Below are positions 37,408 through 45,942 of a DNA stretch of 64,000 bases, in pieces. The stretch spans positions 93,118 through 157,117 of the forward strand of contig JAOAAU010000122.1 of assembly GCA_026418695.1 (NCBI GenBank). The letters run 5' to 3'. The position numbers were made by a program, and so were the translations under genes. Every line of letters starts with the position of its first letter. Positions within the stretch are counted from its first letter, which is position 1. Source of the DNA: Clostridia bacterium (GTDB lineage: Bacteria > Bacillota > Clostridia > Acetivibrionales > JAFADI01). The notes under the pieces are model-generated. The model saw only the letters and a program-made list of their open reading frames with translations. It had not been told where the DNA came from and ran no database searches.

Positions 37408-38472
37408 ATGGTTATTTATAAAAGAATTGTGTCTTCAGGTATTATTATAGCACTTTTACTATCCTTTAATATTCAAGTCAGTGCATGTACAATATTTGAA
37501 AAACAGCAGGGGGATCAGGTGTTGGTAGGAAACAACGAGGATTGGGTATATTCCATGCCTTCAAACATGTGGTTGGTTGCCCCGGAGGAGGACTCCTACG
37601 GAAGAGTCTGCTTCGCACTATCTTCCTATGTGCAGGGCGGAATGAATGAAAAGGGATTGTTTTACGATGGTGCAACCTGTCCTGCATCCAAAGTTCCTTT
37701 TAAGAAGGGAAACACCCTGCTTGGTATGGATTTTGGAGAAGTTGTTTTATCGAAATGTACAAATGTTCAGGAAGCCATAGAAATGGTCAAGAAGATTAAC
37801 ATCCCAGGTAATTTCAGCGATCATATCTTTTTTGCGGATGAGACCGGAAACACGGCAGTAGTTGAGTGGGTAGAAAATGAAATGAGAATCATACCTAAGG
37901 AAGGAAATTATCAAATAGCAACAAATTTCTGGCTCTCCAATCAAAAGCTGGGTGGATATCCCTGTAAACGATTTGATAAAGCGAAAGAAATGTTGGAGGA
38001 TCAAAAGGACATCTCGGTAACTTACTTTGCCGATATCCTGAAAGCCACTTCTCAGGATTGGGGAGATGGCGGTACAAAATACTCCAATGTATATGACTTA
38101 AGGAATAAGGAAGTCTACATTTATCAAAAAGGTGACTTTGAAAAGTCAGCGAAATGCAATTTGACAGAAGACATAAAAAAGCTTGGAACAGGAGGAAAAC
38201 GGGTTTATAAACTTGAGGAACTCTCATATCAAAAAGAGAAATCTCCAAATCATAAAGCCGATGTGAAAGCTGGTGATGAGAAAAAACAAGCAAAGGCTGA
38301 TACAGCAATGGCGATTGCTACAGCTTCAGCAGAACAGAAAGCTTTAAGCACGACCATGAATGCGGACAATAATTCTTTCGATACCAGAATGTTTATTATG
38401 GTACTCATTCTTTTTTTTACCGTCACGACATTAATGTTCATTGTCTTCAAAAGAAGGCAAAGGAAAGAATGA
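37408..38472 (+). CDS. Choloylglycine hydrolase-like Ntn amidohydrolase, membrane-anchored
   Basis: About 354 residues. A signal peptide ends just before Cys27 (VSACTIFE), the expected N-terminal nucleophile of linear amide C-N hydrolases. The conserved VGNNEDW and LFYDGATCPA, and the later ATNFWLSNQ (Asn), fit the family. Near the C-terminus, an Ala/Lys-rich linker leads to a membrane helix (about 324-346) and the basic tail KRRQRKE, so the enzyme should sit outside the cell, anchored at its C-terminus. The ATG at 37408 is very close to GGGGGG, so the start is not sure. The substrate is unknown: bile salts, penicillin V or acyl-homoserine-type amides are only family examples. Confidence 0.8.
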   Translation: MVIYKRIVSSGIIIALLLSFNIQVSACTIFEKQQGDQVLVGNNEDWVYSMPSNMWLVAPEEDSYGRVCFALSSYVQGGMNEKGLFYDGATCPASKVPFKKGNTLLGMDFGEVVLSKCTNVQEAIEMVKKINIPGNFSDHIFFADETGNTAVVEWVENEMRIIPKEGNYQIATNFWLSNQKLGGYPCKRFDKAKEMLEDQKDISVTYFADILKATSQDWGDGGTKYSNVYDLRNKEVYIYQKGDFEKSAKCNLTEDIKKLGTGGKRVYKLEELSYQKEKSPNHKADVKAGDEKKQAKADTAMAIATASAEQKALSTTMNADNNSFDTRMFIMVLILFFTVTTLMFIVFKRRQRKE

Positions 38473-38645
38473 TACGACTTATTCAATGCAACAGAAATAT
38501 TCAGGCATTTCCGTCACTTTTGTCCTCAAATGATTGGAAATGCTTTTGTATGTTAAGAGATTACAAATATTTGGTATAATGGAGTCACTATGTTTAATGT
38601 TTCACATAAACCTACACGAAATTGAGGAGACGAAAGGGGTCTGTT

Positions 38646-40244
38646 ATGAAATCCGGAAAAGGTTATATCATTGCTTCTTTTGCTTTACAGATGATTGTTA
38701 TTCCAGTTGTCTTGACCTTTGGACTCATTCTGATGTCCGGCTTTCCAGGATATTTGTCGAAAATGCTTTCTAATTCCAAGTATGGAGAAGACACATTTAA
38801 ACTTATCTACATATTGATCGCATTATTTTTACCCTTGCTTGCCGGAGGAATCATCGGATTTATTTTTTCCAGACGGTACGGAGGGAAGCCGGAATCAGCA
38901 AAGGCAAGGTATTTGACTCCATTGCTTCCAATACTTTATGCCCTTGTTTTTACAGCTTTAGCTGTCATTTTTTCAAAAGGCAATCATAATTCCGGTTGGT
39001 GGGGGATCTATACGGTTAAAAATCCTTTTCTATTTCTTTTCAGTGTAGGCCTTGCTTTGTCAGGACTGCCTTACCTGATTCCCATCGCAGAAATCTGCGG
39101 ATATTCAGGATTTTTAGCCGGAATCCTGCTGGACGAGAGGATTGGTAAAACGGCAATCCAAGGTCAGACGGCACGGAATCTGAAAATTGGATTTGCTGCG
39201 CTGTTTGCAGCATTTATGATCTTGACAGTAGCGGATTCCAGGGAAATCATCCAAAACGGCGTGATTGAACTGCAATACGGCAAATCAACCATCGGGAAGG
39301 AATTGATGGAGTTTGACCTGGTGAAAGTTGCGCCCTTCAAGGAGAACAATGGTATAGCAAAACTCGATGGAACAGCATCGCTGCAATTCACTTCCTTTGA
39401 TGAAATGCCGCGTCTGGATGGAGCAACGGCTGCCTATCCGGTATACTCTGCTTTTGTTCAGGCGGTTTATAAAGGGTTGGGAGATTATTATCAAGCCAAT
39501 AAAAACAGCAGCGAGAAGGAAATGTTTTTAGCTTTTGTTTCCAGCAAGGAATATCCGTTGAATATTGTGCAGTGTTCAAAGACTTCGGAAGCTTATGAAA
39601 ATCTGATTAATGGCCAGACAGACATCATTTTTGTGGCAGAACCGTCCAAAGCACAAAATGAAAGGATTAAAGCCAAAGGAGATGCGTTCGTACTGACCCC
39701 TATCGGAAGTGAAGCTTTTGTGTTTTTTACAAACAGGAGAAATCCTGTGGATAAACTTACAGTCCGTCAGATACAGGATATTTATACGGGAAAGATCACC
39801 AATTGGAAAGAGGTCGGCGGCGAAGACAGAAATATATTGCCGTACCAACGTCCCGAAGATTCGGGAAGCCAGACGATCATGCAGAACAAGGTGATGAAAG
39901 ATATTCCGATGATGAAGCCTACCAAGGTAAGCTTTGCGGGAGGTATGGGTGAAGTCATCCGTCAGGTGGCAAGCTATAAGAATGCGAAAAACTCAATTGG
40001 ATACTCGTTCATGTACTATTCATCTTCCATGATGAAGAACAATCAGATCAAGTATATTTCAGTTGACGGGATCAAACCAACCCCTGAGACAGTGCGCAGC
40101 AAAAAGTACCCCTTTACTGTTCCTGTGTATGCTGTAACACTGAAGTCCAATACCAACAAAAATATCCCAAGATTGGTTGAATGGATTTTATCCAGTGAGG
40201 GTCAGAGTCTGGTTGAGAAGACGGGATATGTGCCTGTTAAGTAA
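38646..40244 (+). CDS. Membrane protein with PstS-like substrate-binding domain
   Basis: 532 residues. Five to six membrane helices occupy about 1-190, including SRRYGG and GGIIGFIFSRR turns. The rest is an extracytoplasmic domain related to PBP-like phosphate-binding proteins (TASLQFTSFDEMPRLDGATA, GSEAFVFFTN, LTVRQIQDIYTGKITNWKEV, RPEDSGSQTIMQ). These PstS-type motifs normally belong to a secreted lipoprotein, but here they are fused to a multi-pass anchor and no ABC transporter genes are near. It may sense a small anion rather than transport it. AAAGGGG precedes the ATG at 38646. Confidence 0.78.
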   Translation: MKSGKGYIIASFALQMIVIPVVLTFGLILMSGFPGYLSKMLSNSKYGEDTFKLIYILIALFLPLLAGGIIGFIFSRRYGGKPESAKARYLTPLLPILYALVFTALAVIFSKGNHNSGWWGIYTVKNPFLFLFSVGLALSGLPYLIPIAEICGYSGFLAGILLDERIGKTAIQGQTARNLKIGFAALFAAFMILTVADSREIIQNGVIELQYGKSTIGKELMEFDLVKVAPFKENNGIAKLDGTASLQFTSFDEMPRLDGATAAYPVYSAFVQAVYKGLGDYYQANKNSSEKEMFLAFVSSKEYPLNIVQCSKTSEAYENLINGQTDIIFVAEPSKAQNERIKAKGDAFVLTPIGSEAFVFFTNRRNPVDKLTVRQIQDIYTGKITNWKEVGGEDRNILPYQRPEDSGSQTIMQNKVMKDIPMMKPTKVSFAGGMGEVIRQVASYKNAKNSIGYSFMYYSSSMMKNNQIKYISVDGIKPTPETVRSKKYPFTVPVYAVTLKSNTNKNIPRLVEWILSSEGQSLVEKTGYVPVK

Positions 40245-40471
40245 ATCTATCATGAAATAAGCCCCTTCCAGAGTCATGATTATGGAGTGAATTTAAATAA
40301 ATTTTAAAAAACAGGATGCAAAGTAATTGAGCTGGGGAGAAAGGCGGATATCCTTTTTATGGATACTAAAAAATGTTATAAAATCGGATAATTTGTAAAA
40401 ATATGTTGTAATTTTCTGTCATCAATATTAAAATGGTGTAGGAAATTATAAAATTTGGAAGGGGGTTAAGC
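40245..40471. other. Intergenic region before the DUF975 gene
   Basis: AT-rich DNA with no gene. A TATTAAAAT stretch at about 40427-40435 could be a promoter -10 region for the leader ORF at 40472. No other structure was seen. Confidence 0.35.
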
Positions 40472-40510
40472 GTGAATCGGTTCCTGTATCAGGTAACCAG
40501 GAAGCGCTGA
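40472..40510 (+). CDS. Twelve-codon leader ORF upstream of DUF975 gene
   Basis: GTG at 40472 follows GGAAGGGGG with a six-base gap and codes for 12 residues rich in Arg and Lys (three Arg, one Lys) before TGA at 40508-40510. The DUF975 ATG is six bases after the stop and has only GAGG one base before it. The layout suggests that ribosomes load on the leader and re-initiate on the main gene. Confidence 0.45.
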   Translation: MNRFLYQVTRKR

Positions 40511-40515
40511 GAGGA

Positions 40516-41112
40516 ATGAAAACATCAAGTGAACTGAAGCAAGTGGCTAAACAGGGGTTAAAAGGTAAGTATGGACAATCGATTGGTGCAATGTTTCTGT
40601 ATATGATCATGTCTATGGTACCGTTGTGTGGTCCTGCAATGAACGTTGGTTACGTGAAGTACAATTTGAGGCTTGTCAGACAAGAAAATTCAGAAGCAAG
40701 CAATGTTTTTGAAGGTTTTAGCGTGTTCGGCAAAGCTTTGTGGCTTGCAATCATTACTGCATTCTTCTTATCACTGTGGTTTATGTTGTTTTATATCCCC
40801 GGTATCATTAAGGCTCTTTCCTATTCAATGGCTCCATACATTTTAGCGGATAATCCTAACATGACTGCAAGAGAAGCTTTAAGAGCAAGCAAACAGTTGA
40901 TGGTTGGCAAAAAGGGCAAACTGTTCTGGTTGGGATTAACTTTCATTGGCTGGTTCTTACTTGGCTCTATCACTTTAGGTATTGCCTACATCTGGATTAT
41001 TCCTTACATGCAGGCAACGATTGCTGCTTTCTACAATGACGCAATCAGCGGTGAAAAAATGACTGGTGAAACAGTTAAAAATGAAGCGGAAAGTGTTCCT
41101 GCAGCTGTCTAA
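40516..41112 (+). CDS. DUF975 family membrane protein
   Basis: 198 residues. The N-terminal KTSSELKQVAKQGLKGKYGQ motif and four to five membrane helices, with APYILADNPNMTAREALRAS between helices, are typical of DUF975 proteins found in Firmicutes. No function has been established for the family. The gene's own ribosome binding site (GAGG one base before ATG) is too close, so translation probably depends on the leader ORF ending at 40510. A terminator follows. Confidence 0.85.
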   Translation: MKTSSELKQVAKQGLKGKYGQSIGAMFLYMIMSMVPLCGPAMNVGYVKYNLRLVRQENSEASNVFEGFSVFGKALWLAIITAFFLSLWFMLFYIPGIIKALSYSMAPYILADNPNMTAREALRASKQLMVGKKGKLFWLGLTFIGWFLLGSITLGIAYIWIIPYMQATIAAFYNDAISGEKMTGETVKNEAESVPAAV

Positions 41113-41196
41113 AAGATTTTATGTTGGAATGGATATTGTCTTTCCGATAGGAATCCAATATGATTTAAAAAACAGATTGTAATCTATAAAGAAACA

Positions 41197-41250
41197 AGCC
41201 GGTATCATCAGTATTTATTTGTAATGCTGAGCAATACCGGCTGTTTTTTT
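41197..41250 (+). terminator. Terminator after DUF975 gene
   Basis: AGCCGGTAT (41197-41205) and ATACCGGCT (41234-41242), followed by a run of T (41244-41250). Confidence 0.75.
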
Positions 41251-41313
41251 GGTATAGGATTTTAGAATTATATAAAGTTCGCGGTTTTACTGTGCCATTC
41301 CTCACAATGCTTG

Positions 41314-41342
41314 TTGACATTGGTGTATGGATATGTTATTGT
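41314..41342 (+). promoter_or_regulatory. Predicted speA promoter
   Basis: TTGACA (41314-41319), 17 bases, TATTGT (41337-41342). It predicts a leader of about 200 bases before speA. Confidence 0.65.
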
Positions 41343-41464
41343 TTGCAGAGAATAGCTGATTTCTGTCACTAAATTGGAGATGGTCTTGATCCAAAAGGAT
41401 TAAGGATAATCAAATCAGATATAGTGCTGTCTGAAATTGTGCGAGGAACTGAAGGAAACAAAAT

Positions 41465-41503
41465 GGTTATTTCAGGAGAGGTTGCTGAAAGAACCTTTTT
41501 TTT
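41465..41503 (+). promoter_or_regulatory. Probable attenuator in the speA leader
   Basis: An 11-base arm (41465-41475) and its partner (41485-41495) match at 10 of 11 positions (one A-G mismatch), with a 9-base loop and eight T directly after (41496-41503). It lies between the promoter and speA. CTGAA at 41449-41453 could pair with TTCAG at 41471-41475 and open the hairpin, the layout of an attenuator or riboswitch expression platform. No named riboswitch class was recognised. Confidence 0.55.
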
Positions 41504-41550
41504 CTGTAGATTTTGGTAGCAATTGAATGCAAGGATGGGGGGAGGAAATC

Positions 41551-43470
41551 ATGAATAAGACAGAGCTTTTAGGTAGATGGACAAAGGAAAAATCCGAAGA
41601 ACTTTACGGAATAAAAAACTGGGGTGCCGGCTATTTTTCGATCTCCGAAAAGGGAGACGTACTGGTGAACCCATACAAGGATAATGAATCGGCTGCTGTC
41701 AGCCTTATGGATATAATCTCAGGTGTTCGGGAACGCGGATTGGACATGCCGGTTCTTTTACGCTTTGAGAACCTGCTGGACTCGCAGATTTCTTTTCTCA
41801 ACAATTCCTTTGGTGAAGCGATGAAGAAACTGAATTATAAAGGGGTTTACCGCGGAGTTTATCCTATTAAGGTAAACCAGCAGCAGCAGGTTATCGAAGA
41901 GGTAACCAAATTCGGTCAGCGCTATCATCACGGCCTGGAAGTGGGCAGTAAGGCGGAATTGGTTGCAGCGCTTTCTCTCATGAAGGACAAGGAAGCCTGC
42001 TTGATCTGTAATGGGTACAAGGATGAAGAATTCATAGACTTGGGTCTGTATGCTGTAAAAATGGGATACAAATGCTTTTTTGTTATAGAGATGCCCGGTG
42101 AACTTGACATCGTGCTGGAACGTTCTCAGATCCTGGGGGTTCAGCCGAACCTGGGCATACGCATCAAGCTTTCCGCAAAAGCCGGCGGCCATTGGACCGA
42201 ATCCGGCGGTGACCGCAGCATTTTCGGCTTGAACGTATCTCAGCTGATTTCTATGGTGGATACATTGAAAGAAAAGAACATGCTGGATTCCTTAAAACTG
42301 CTGCATTATCACCTGGGTTCCCAGATACCTAATATCCGTGATATCCGTTCCGCTGTTTTGGAAGCGACCCGAGTATATGCTGAATTGGTGAAAGAAGGCG
42401 CACCCATGGGTTATCTGGATTTGGGCGGCGGTCTTGCAGTAGATTATGACGGATCAAATACGAATTACTCATACAGCAGAAACTATACAGTAGAAGAGTA
42501 CTGCACCGATATTGTCGAAGCAGTAATGTCTATTTTAGATTCCAGCGGGGTACCGCATCCCGTAATTGTTACGGAATCAGGGAGGACGACAGTTGCCTAC
42601 TATTCAGTACTGCTGTTTAATGTACTGGATGTGGAAAAGTTCGAGGAGTATGATATCCCGGATAAGCTGGATGAGAGTACTTCAGAGCAAATTAAAAACC
42701 TGTATGATGTAAATAAGAACCTGTCACTCAAGAATATTCAGGAGTGTTATAATGATGCTCTTTACTACCGCGATGAAATCCGCGATATGTTTAAGCATGG
42801 CCGGATCAGTCTGCGTGAACGTGCGTTTTCAGAAAAGGTTTTCTGGAATACCATCAATCAGATTGCAAAGGAAAAGCAGAAACTGAAGAATTCTCCGCCG
42901 GATCTGGAAGATATCGAGAGTGCTATTGCGGATATCTATTACTGCAATTTCTCGGTGTTCCAATCTATTCCGGATAGCTGGGCGATTGATCAGTTGTTCC
43001 CGATTATGCCGATCCACCGCCTTTTGGAATTGCCAAAGCGGAATGCGGTCATCGCGGATATTACTTGCGACTGCGACGGAAAAATCGATCGTTTCATCGA
43101 TTTGCACGATGTTCGCACTACATTACCGCTGCATGAGTTGAAAAACGGGGATGATTATTATCTGGGAGTTTTCCTGGTAGGTGCTTATCAGGAGACCCTG
43201 GGAGACCTTCATAATCTGTTCGGAGATACGAATGTAGTAAGTGTTAGAATCAATCCTGATGGAAACTACGACCTTGTCAAGGAAATTCAAGGGGATAGCG
43301 TGGCGGATGTATTGTCCTATGTTGAGTTTGATCCAAAGGATATGCTGGTGAGATTCCGTGAAACAGCGGAAGATGCTATCCGTGACGGGTTAATCAGTGC
43401 CAGTGACAGGCGTGAGATCATGAAAGCCTACGACAATGGCCTTAGAGGATACACGTATTACGAACGCTAA
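41551..43470 (+). CDS. speA: Biosynthetic arginine decarboxylase
   Basis: 639 residues, close to the E. coli SpeA length. The PLP Lys107 lies in the N-terminal barrel motif YRGVYPIKVNQQQQ. HYHLGSQIPNI, DLGGGLAVDYDGS and the C-terminal DITCDCDGKIDRFID supply cofactor and active-site residues. It converts arginine to agmatine, the first step towards putrescine and longer polyamines. ATG 41551 follows GGGGGGAGG. Upstream is a long leader with a likely attenuator. Carboxynorspermidine synthase and decarboxylase genes lie about 7 kb downstream, completing much of the pathway. Agmatine-to-putrescine enzymes are not in this window. Confidence 0.95.
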   Translation: MNKTELLGRWTKEKSEELYGIKNWGAGYFSISEKGDVLVNPYKDNESAAVSLMDIISGVRERGLDMPVLLRFENLLDSQISFLNNSFGEAMKKLNYKGVYRGVYPIKVNQQQQVIEEVTKFGQRYHHGLEVGSKAELVAALSLMKDKEACLICNGYKDEEFIDLGLYAVKMGYKCFFVIEMPGELDIVLERSQILGVQPNLGIRIKLSAKAGGHWTESGGDRSIFGLNVSQLISMVDTLKEKNMLDSLKLLHYHLGSQIPNIRDIRSAVLEATRVYAELVKEGAPMGYLDLGGGLAVDYDGSNTNYSYSRNYTVEEYCTDIVEAVMSILDSSGVPHPVIVTESGRTTVAYYSVLLFNVLDVEKFEEYDIPDKLDESTSEQIKNLYDVNKNLSLKNIQECYNDALYYRDEIRDMFKHGRISLRERAFSEKVFWNTINQIAKEKQKLKNSPPDLEDIESAIADIYYCNFSVFQSIPDSWAIDQLFPIMPIHRLLELPKRNAVIADITCDCDGKIDRFIDLHDVRTTLPLHELKNGDDYYLGVFLVGAYQETLGDLHNLFGDTNVVSVRINPDGNYDLVKEIQGDSVADVLSYVEFDPKDMLVRFRETAEDAIRDGLISASDRREIMKAYDNGLRGYTYYER

Positions 43471-43503
43471 GGAATATACTTGTTTAACTGATTGGAAAAA
43501 TAC

Positions 43504-43539
43504 AAAAGCTATGAGAAAATAAAACTCATAGCTTTTTTT
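43504..43539 (+). terminator. Terminator after speA
   Basis: AAAAGCTATGAG (43504-43515) and CTCATAGCTTTT (43525-43536), a 12-bp stem followed by further T. Confidence 0.88.
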
Positions 43540-43615
43540 CATATGGAATATTTATCATAGTATAGGACTACAATTTACTTGTAAGAGAATGATTAAACTG
43601 AGGGAGGCTGAGTTT

Positions 43616-43828
43616 ATGGGTGAATTGAGCCCGGAATTAATGGATAAATTGACAAAAGTGTGTCTGTGTAAAGGAATACCAAGGTCTACCATGAAAAAAG
43701 CCATTTTAGAGGGTGCAGATACCTTGGAAAAGGTCCGGAAAGCAACTGGCGCAGGATCCGGACCTTGCAGCGGACGAAGGTGTACACCTAAAATTCTTGA
43801 ACTGCTGGAAAACCAGGGGAAGGCTTGA
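43616..43828 (+). CDS. BFD-like [2Fe-2S] protein
   Basis: A 70-residue protein with four Cys at 16, 18, 51 and 56 (VCLCKG and GPCSGRRC). This CxC...CxxxxC spacing matches the bacterioferritin-associated ferredoxin (BFD) type [2Fe-2S] fold, also seen as a domain in nitrite reductase and other proteins. It stands alone, with GGAGG before the ATG at 43616 and the convergent PhzF gene 19 bases behind it. No bacterioferritin gene is near, so its electron partner is unknown. Confidence 0.85.
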   Translation: MGELSPELMDKLTKVCLCKGIPRSTMKKAILEGADTLEKVRKATGAGSGPCSGRRCTPKILELLENQGKA

Positions 43829-43847
43829 ACTTAAAGCCTTCGGATTT

Positions 43848-44717
43848 TCAAATTTCCACTTCGGTTTCTGAGAAATTAAGTATCCTTCCTCCAACCTTGA
43901 CTTCGGCAATTTCTTTTCCTTGGACCACTAGAGATACAAGGATTTCTGAAGGCTTTTTCATGGAATAGCCTTGTTCGATTACCAGGTTCGATGCTTGATG
44001 GCTGTCGACGATTCCATATTTAAAAAGGTAACAGCCTAGTGCGCCATTAGAGGTACCAGTTGCGGATTCTTCAGAGATTCCATATAATGGGGCGAAATTC
44101 CTGCAGTGCGCGGTTGCATTTAAAAGAGTATCAGCAGTAAAGAGATGATAGCCGACGACGCCATACTTTCTGCTGATTTCTTCAATCTTGCTGTAATCCG
44201 GATGGATGGAGTGCAAAGCATCTATGTTTTTAATAGGGATCATGATGTCTTTAATGCCGGTAGATACGATCTGAGCCGGCAAAATCTCCGGCATAACGGT
44301 TGGGGAAATATTTAAGGAATCTGCAATTTCATCTTTATCAATAATTTCGCAAAAGCTAGGGAGTGTCTGGTTCATCCAGATGGATTTGTCCTCCTTTACT
44401 TCGACATTGAGTATCCCGGCCTTTGTTTCTTGAGAATACTTCCCTGGCTTGATACAGTTTTGCTGTGATAGAGTAAAAAATGTTCCAATGGTAGCATGCC
44501 CGCACAGATCAATTTCTTCATTCGGGGTAAAGAATCGAACTTTAAAATCTGCACATTCGGATTTCAAAACAAATGCTGTTTCGGAAAAAGCGAGAATGCG
44601 GGCAATTTCCTGCATTTGCTTTTCAGAAAGAAAATCCGAATTCAGCGCTACTCCGGCTGCATTTCCTCCCTCAATGGACTTGGCAAAGGTACTCATTTTA
44701 TATACTTTTACTTTCAT
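43848..44717 (-). CDS. PhzF family isomerase-like protein
   Basis: 289 residues with the diaminopimelate-epimerase-like fold of the PhzF family. GGNAAGVALN and AFSETAFV give the conserved catalytic Glu46, and the second half has EESATGTSNGALGCYLF. GGAGG precedes the ATG. Most family members are not phenazine enzymes and their reactions are unknown. It is downstream of an ornithine cyclodeaminase gene on the same strand (32 bp), and both are divergent from a MocR regulator. An amino-acid related isomerisation is a reasonable inference but is not shown. Confidence 0.9.
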   Translation of the reverse strand: MKVKVYKMSTFAKSIEGGNAAGVALNSDFLSEKQMQEIARILAFSETAFVLKSECADFKVRFFTPNEEIDLCGHATIGTFFTLSQQNCIKPGKYSQETKAGILNVEVKEDKSIWMNQTLPSFCEIIDKDEIADSLNISPTVMPEILPAQIVSTGIKDIMIPIKNIDALHSIHPDYSKIEEISRKYGVVGYHLFTADTLLNATAHCRNFAPLYGISEESATGTSNGALGCYLFKYGIVDSHQASNLVIEQGYSMKKPSEILVSLVVQGKEIAEVKVGGRILNFSETEVEI

Positions 44718-44749
44718 ATCGTTTCCTCCTGCTTTTTTTCATGTTTGGA

Positions 44750-45799
44750 TTAAAGGTGAATAACCCTCCCGAGATTCAACTCTTCTGCTTTTGAGACTAA
44801 AAATCTTGATACGGCAAGATCTTGTAATGCTATGCCTGTACTATCGAAAATAGTAATATCGGTATCTTTTTTTCTGCCTTTTACGTCCCCAAGAATCAGA
44901 TGTCCGATTTCGGTCGGCTTGTTTTCTTCATGGATTAAACCCGCTTTAACCGCACATTGGACTTCTCCGACTGTAAGTGATTGTTGGGCATCATCTGTAA
45001 AGACAACAGCGCCATCAAAGATTTTTACATCCAGCTCTTGCTTGCCGGGCATGTCTGCTCCGATGCAACTGAAATGTGTCCCCGGCCTTATCCACTCTTT
45101 GAAAATCAGAGGCTTCCGTGACGGGGTGACGGTGATCACTGCATCGGCTTCTTCCAATACCTTTAATGGATTTTCAACTGGAATGAATTGAACAGCTGCG
45201 ATTCTATGCTTCCAATGTTCTTTAGAAGAAGTATACTGGTCTTCCGGAATCTTTTCAAGCTCAGACCGAATGGAACTGAGAAATTTTTCAGCACTATCGT
45301 AGCGAAGTGGATTAAAAGCATACACTTTCCTTATTGTCGGTACTTCAGATAAGGTGGCGGCTATCTGAAAAACAGCCTGGAATCCGGTTCCTACAACAAG
45401 AAGTACGTCTGAATCCGGGTTGGCAAGGTGTTTTACACCCACTGCTCCGGCAGCTCCGGTACGCATCGCAGTTAAATACCTTGCATTTATTATTGCTTTT
45501 GGAAATCCGTTTTTTAAATCGAAAACCATCACCAGTCCCGTCAAAGCAGGCAATCCTATCCTTTCGTTGCTTCCGAACCAGGAAACCAGCTTCAGACCAT
45601 AGAGGTCGTCCTCATCCAACAGTCCGGATTTTATATCCATATCCGCAATTCCGTGAATCAGATCCTCGGAAATCGAGGGAAAGAGTCTTGCTCGTTGCTT
45701 TGCTTTCAGCACATAAGCTCTTTCAACGCAAGCAACGGTATTGCGGATATCCAGAATACTCTTTACATCATCGTCACTTAGGAATCTTATAGGGATCAT
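44750..45799 (-). CDS. Ornithine cyclodeaminase / mu-crystallin family protein
   Basis: 349 residues. The N-terminal substrate domain (IPIRFLSDDDVKSILDI, KAKQRARLFPSISEDLIHGI) and NAD-binding domain (DVLLVVGTGFQAVFQIAATL, ADAVITVTPSRKPLIFKEW) match the family, and HFSCIGADMPGKQELD is the usual signature. Members include ornithine cyclodeaminase, alanine dehydrogenase and ketimine reductases, so the precise reaction is open. The ATG at 45799 is preferred because GGAG lies 10 bases upstream. It leads the minus-strand pair with the PhzF gene. The divergent MocR regulator may control it. Confidence 0.88.
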   Translation of the reverse strand: MIPIRFLSDDDVKSILDIRNTVACVERAYVLKAKQRARLFPSISEDLIHGIADMDIKSGLLDEDDLYGLKLVSWFGSNERIGLPALTGLVMVFDLKNGFPKAIINARYLTAMRTGAAGAVGVKHLANPDSDVLLVVGTGFQAVFQIAATLSEVPTIRKVYAFNPLRYDSAEKFLSSIRSELEKIPEDQYTSSKEHWKHRIAAVQFIPVENPLKVLEEADAVITVTPSRKPLIFKEWIRPGTHFSCIGADMPGKQELDVKIFDGAVVFTDDAQQSLTVGEVQCAVKAGLIHEENKPTEIGHLILGDVKGRKKDTDITIFDSTGIALQDLAVSRFLVSKAEELNLGRVIHL

Positions 45800-45871
45800 T
45801 ATGCTCACGCTCCAGGGAATGTTTTGTAAAAATGTATAAATGAATTATATTGAAATGGAGGAAGAATGTCT

Positions 45872-45904
45872 CCAACCATCTTTGGTTGTTTTTTATCCAA
45901 CCAA
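45872..45904. promoter_or_regulatory. Probable MocR operator between divergent genes
   Basis: CCAACCA occurs at 45872-45878 and 45897-45903 (direct repeat, 25-base step), with the inverted copy TTGGTTG at 45882-45888. It lies in the 143-bp gap between the ornithine cyclodeaminase start and the MocR start, the place and style typical of MocR binding sites. Confidence 0.5.
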
Positions 45905-45942
45905 ATGATATATTGGATTTATTAGGAAGCGGAGGCGAGGGT

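Larger units (their letters stand above)
41113..41550. other. Intergenic region with speA leader
   Basis: It contains the DUF975 terminator (41197-41250), the speA promoter (41314-41342) and a 200-base leader ending in a terminator-like hairpin (41465-41503) before speA. An open frame through the leader (41373-41519) has no start codon with a ribosome site and is not accepted as a gene. Confidence 0.55.

Noticed and set aside
41373..41519. Open frame of 48 codons through the speA leader with protein-like composition
   Set aside because: It has no start codon with a ribosome binding site, and its end coincides with the T-run and hairpin that read better as an attenuator.
45866..45925. A 19-codon ORF with GGAGGAAG in the MocR divergent region
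   Set aside because: The ribosome site is only four bases from the ATG and the sequence overlaps the probable operator repeats. It is more likely chance.
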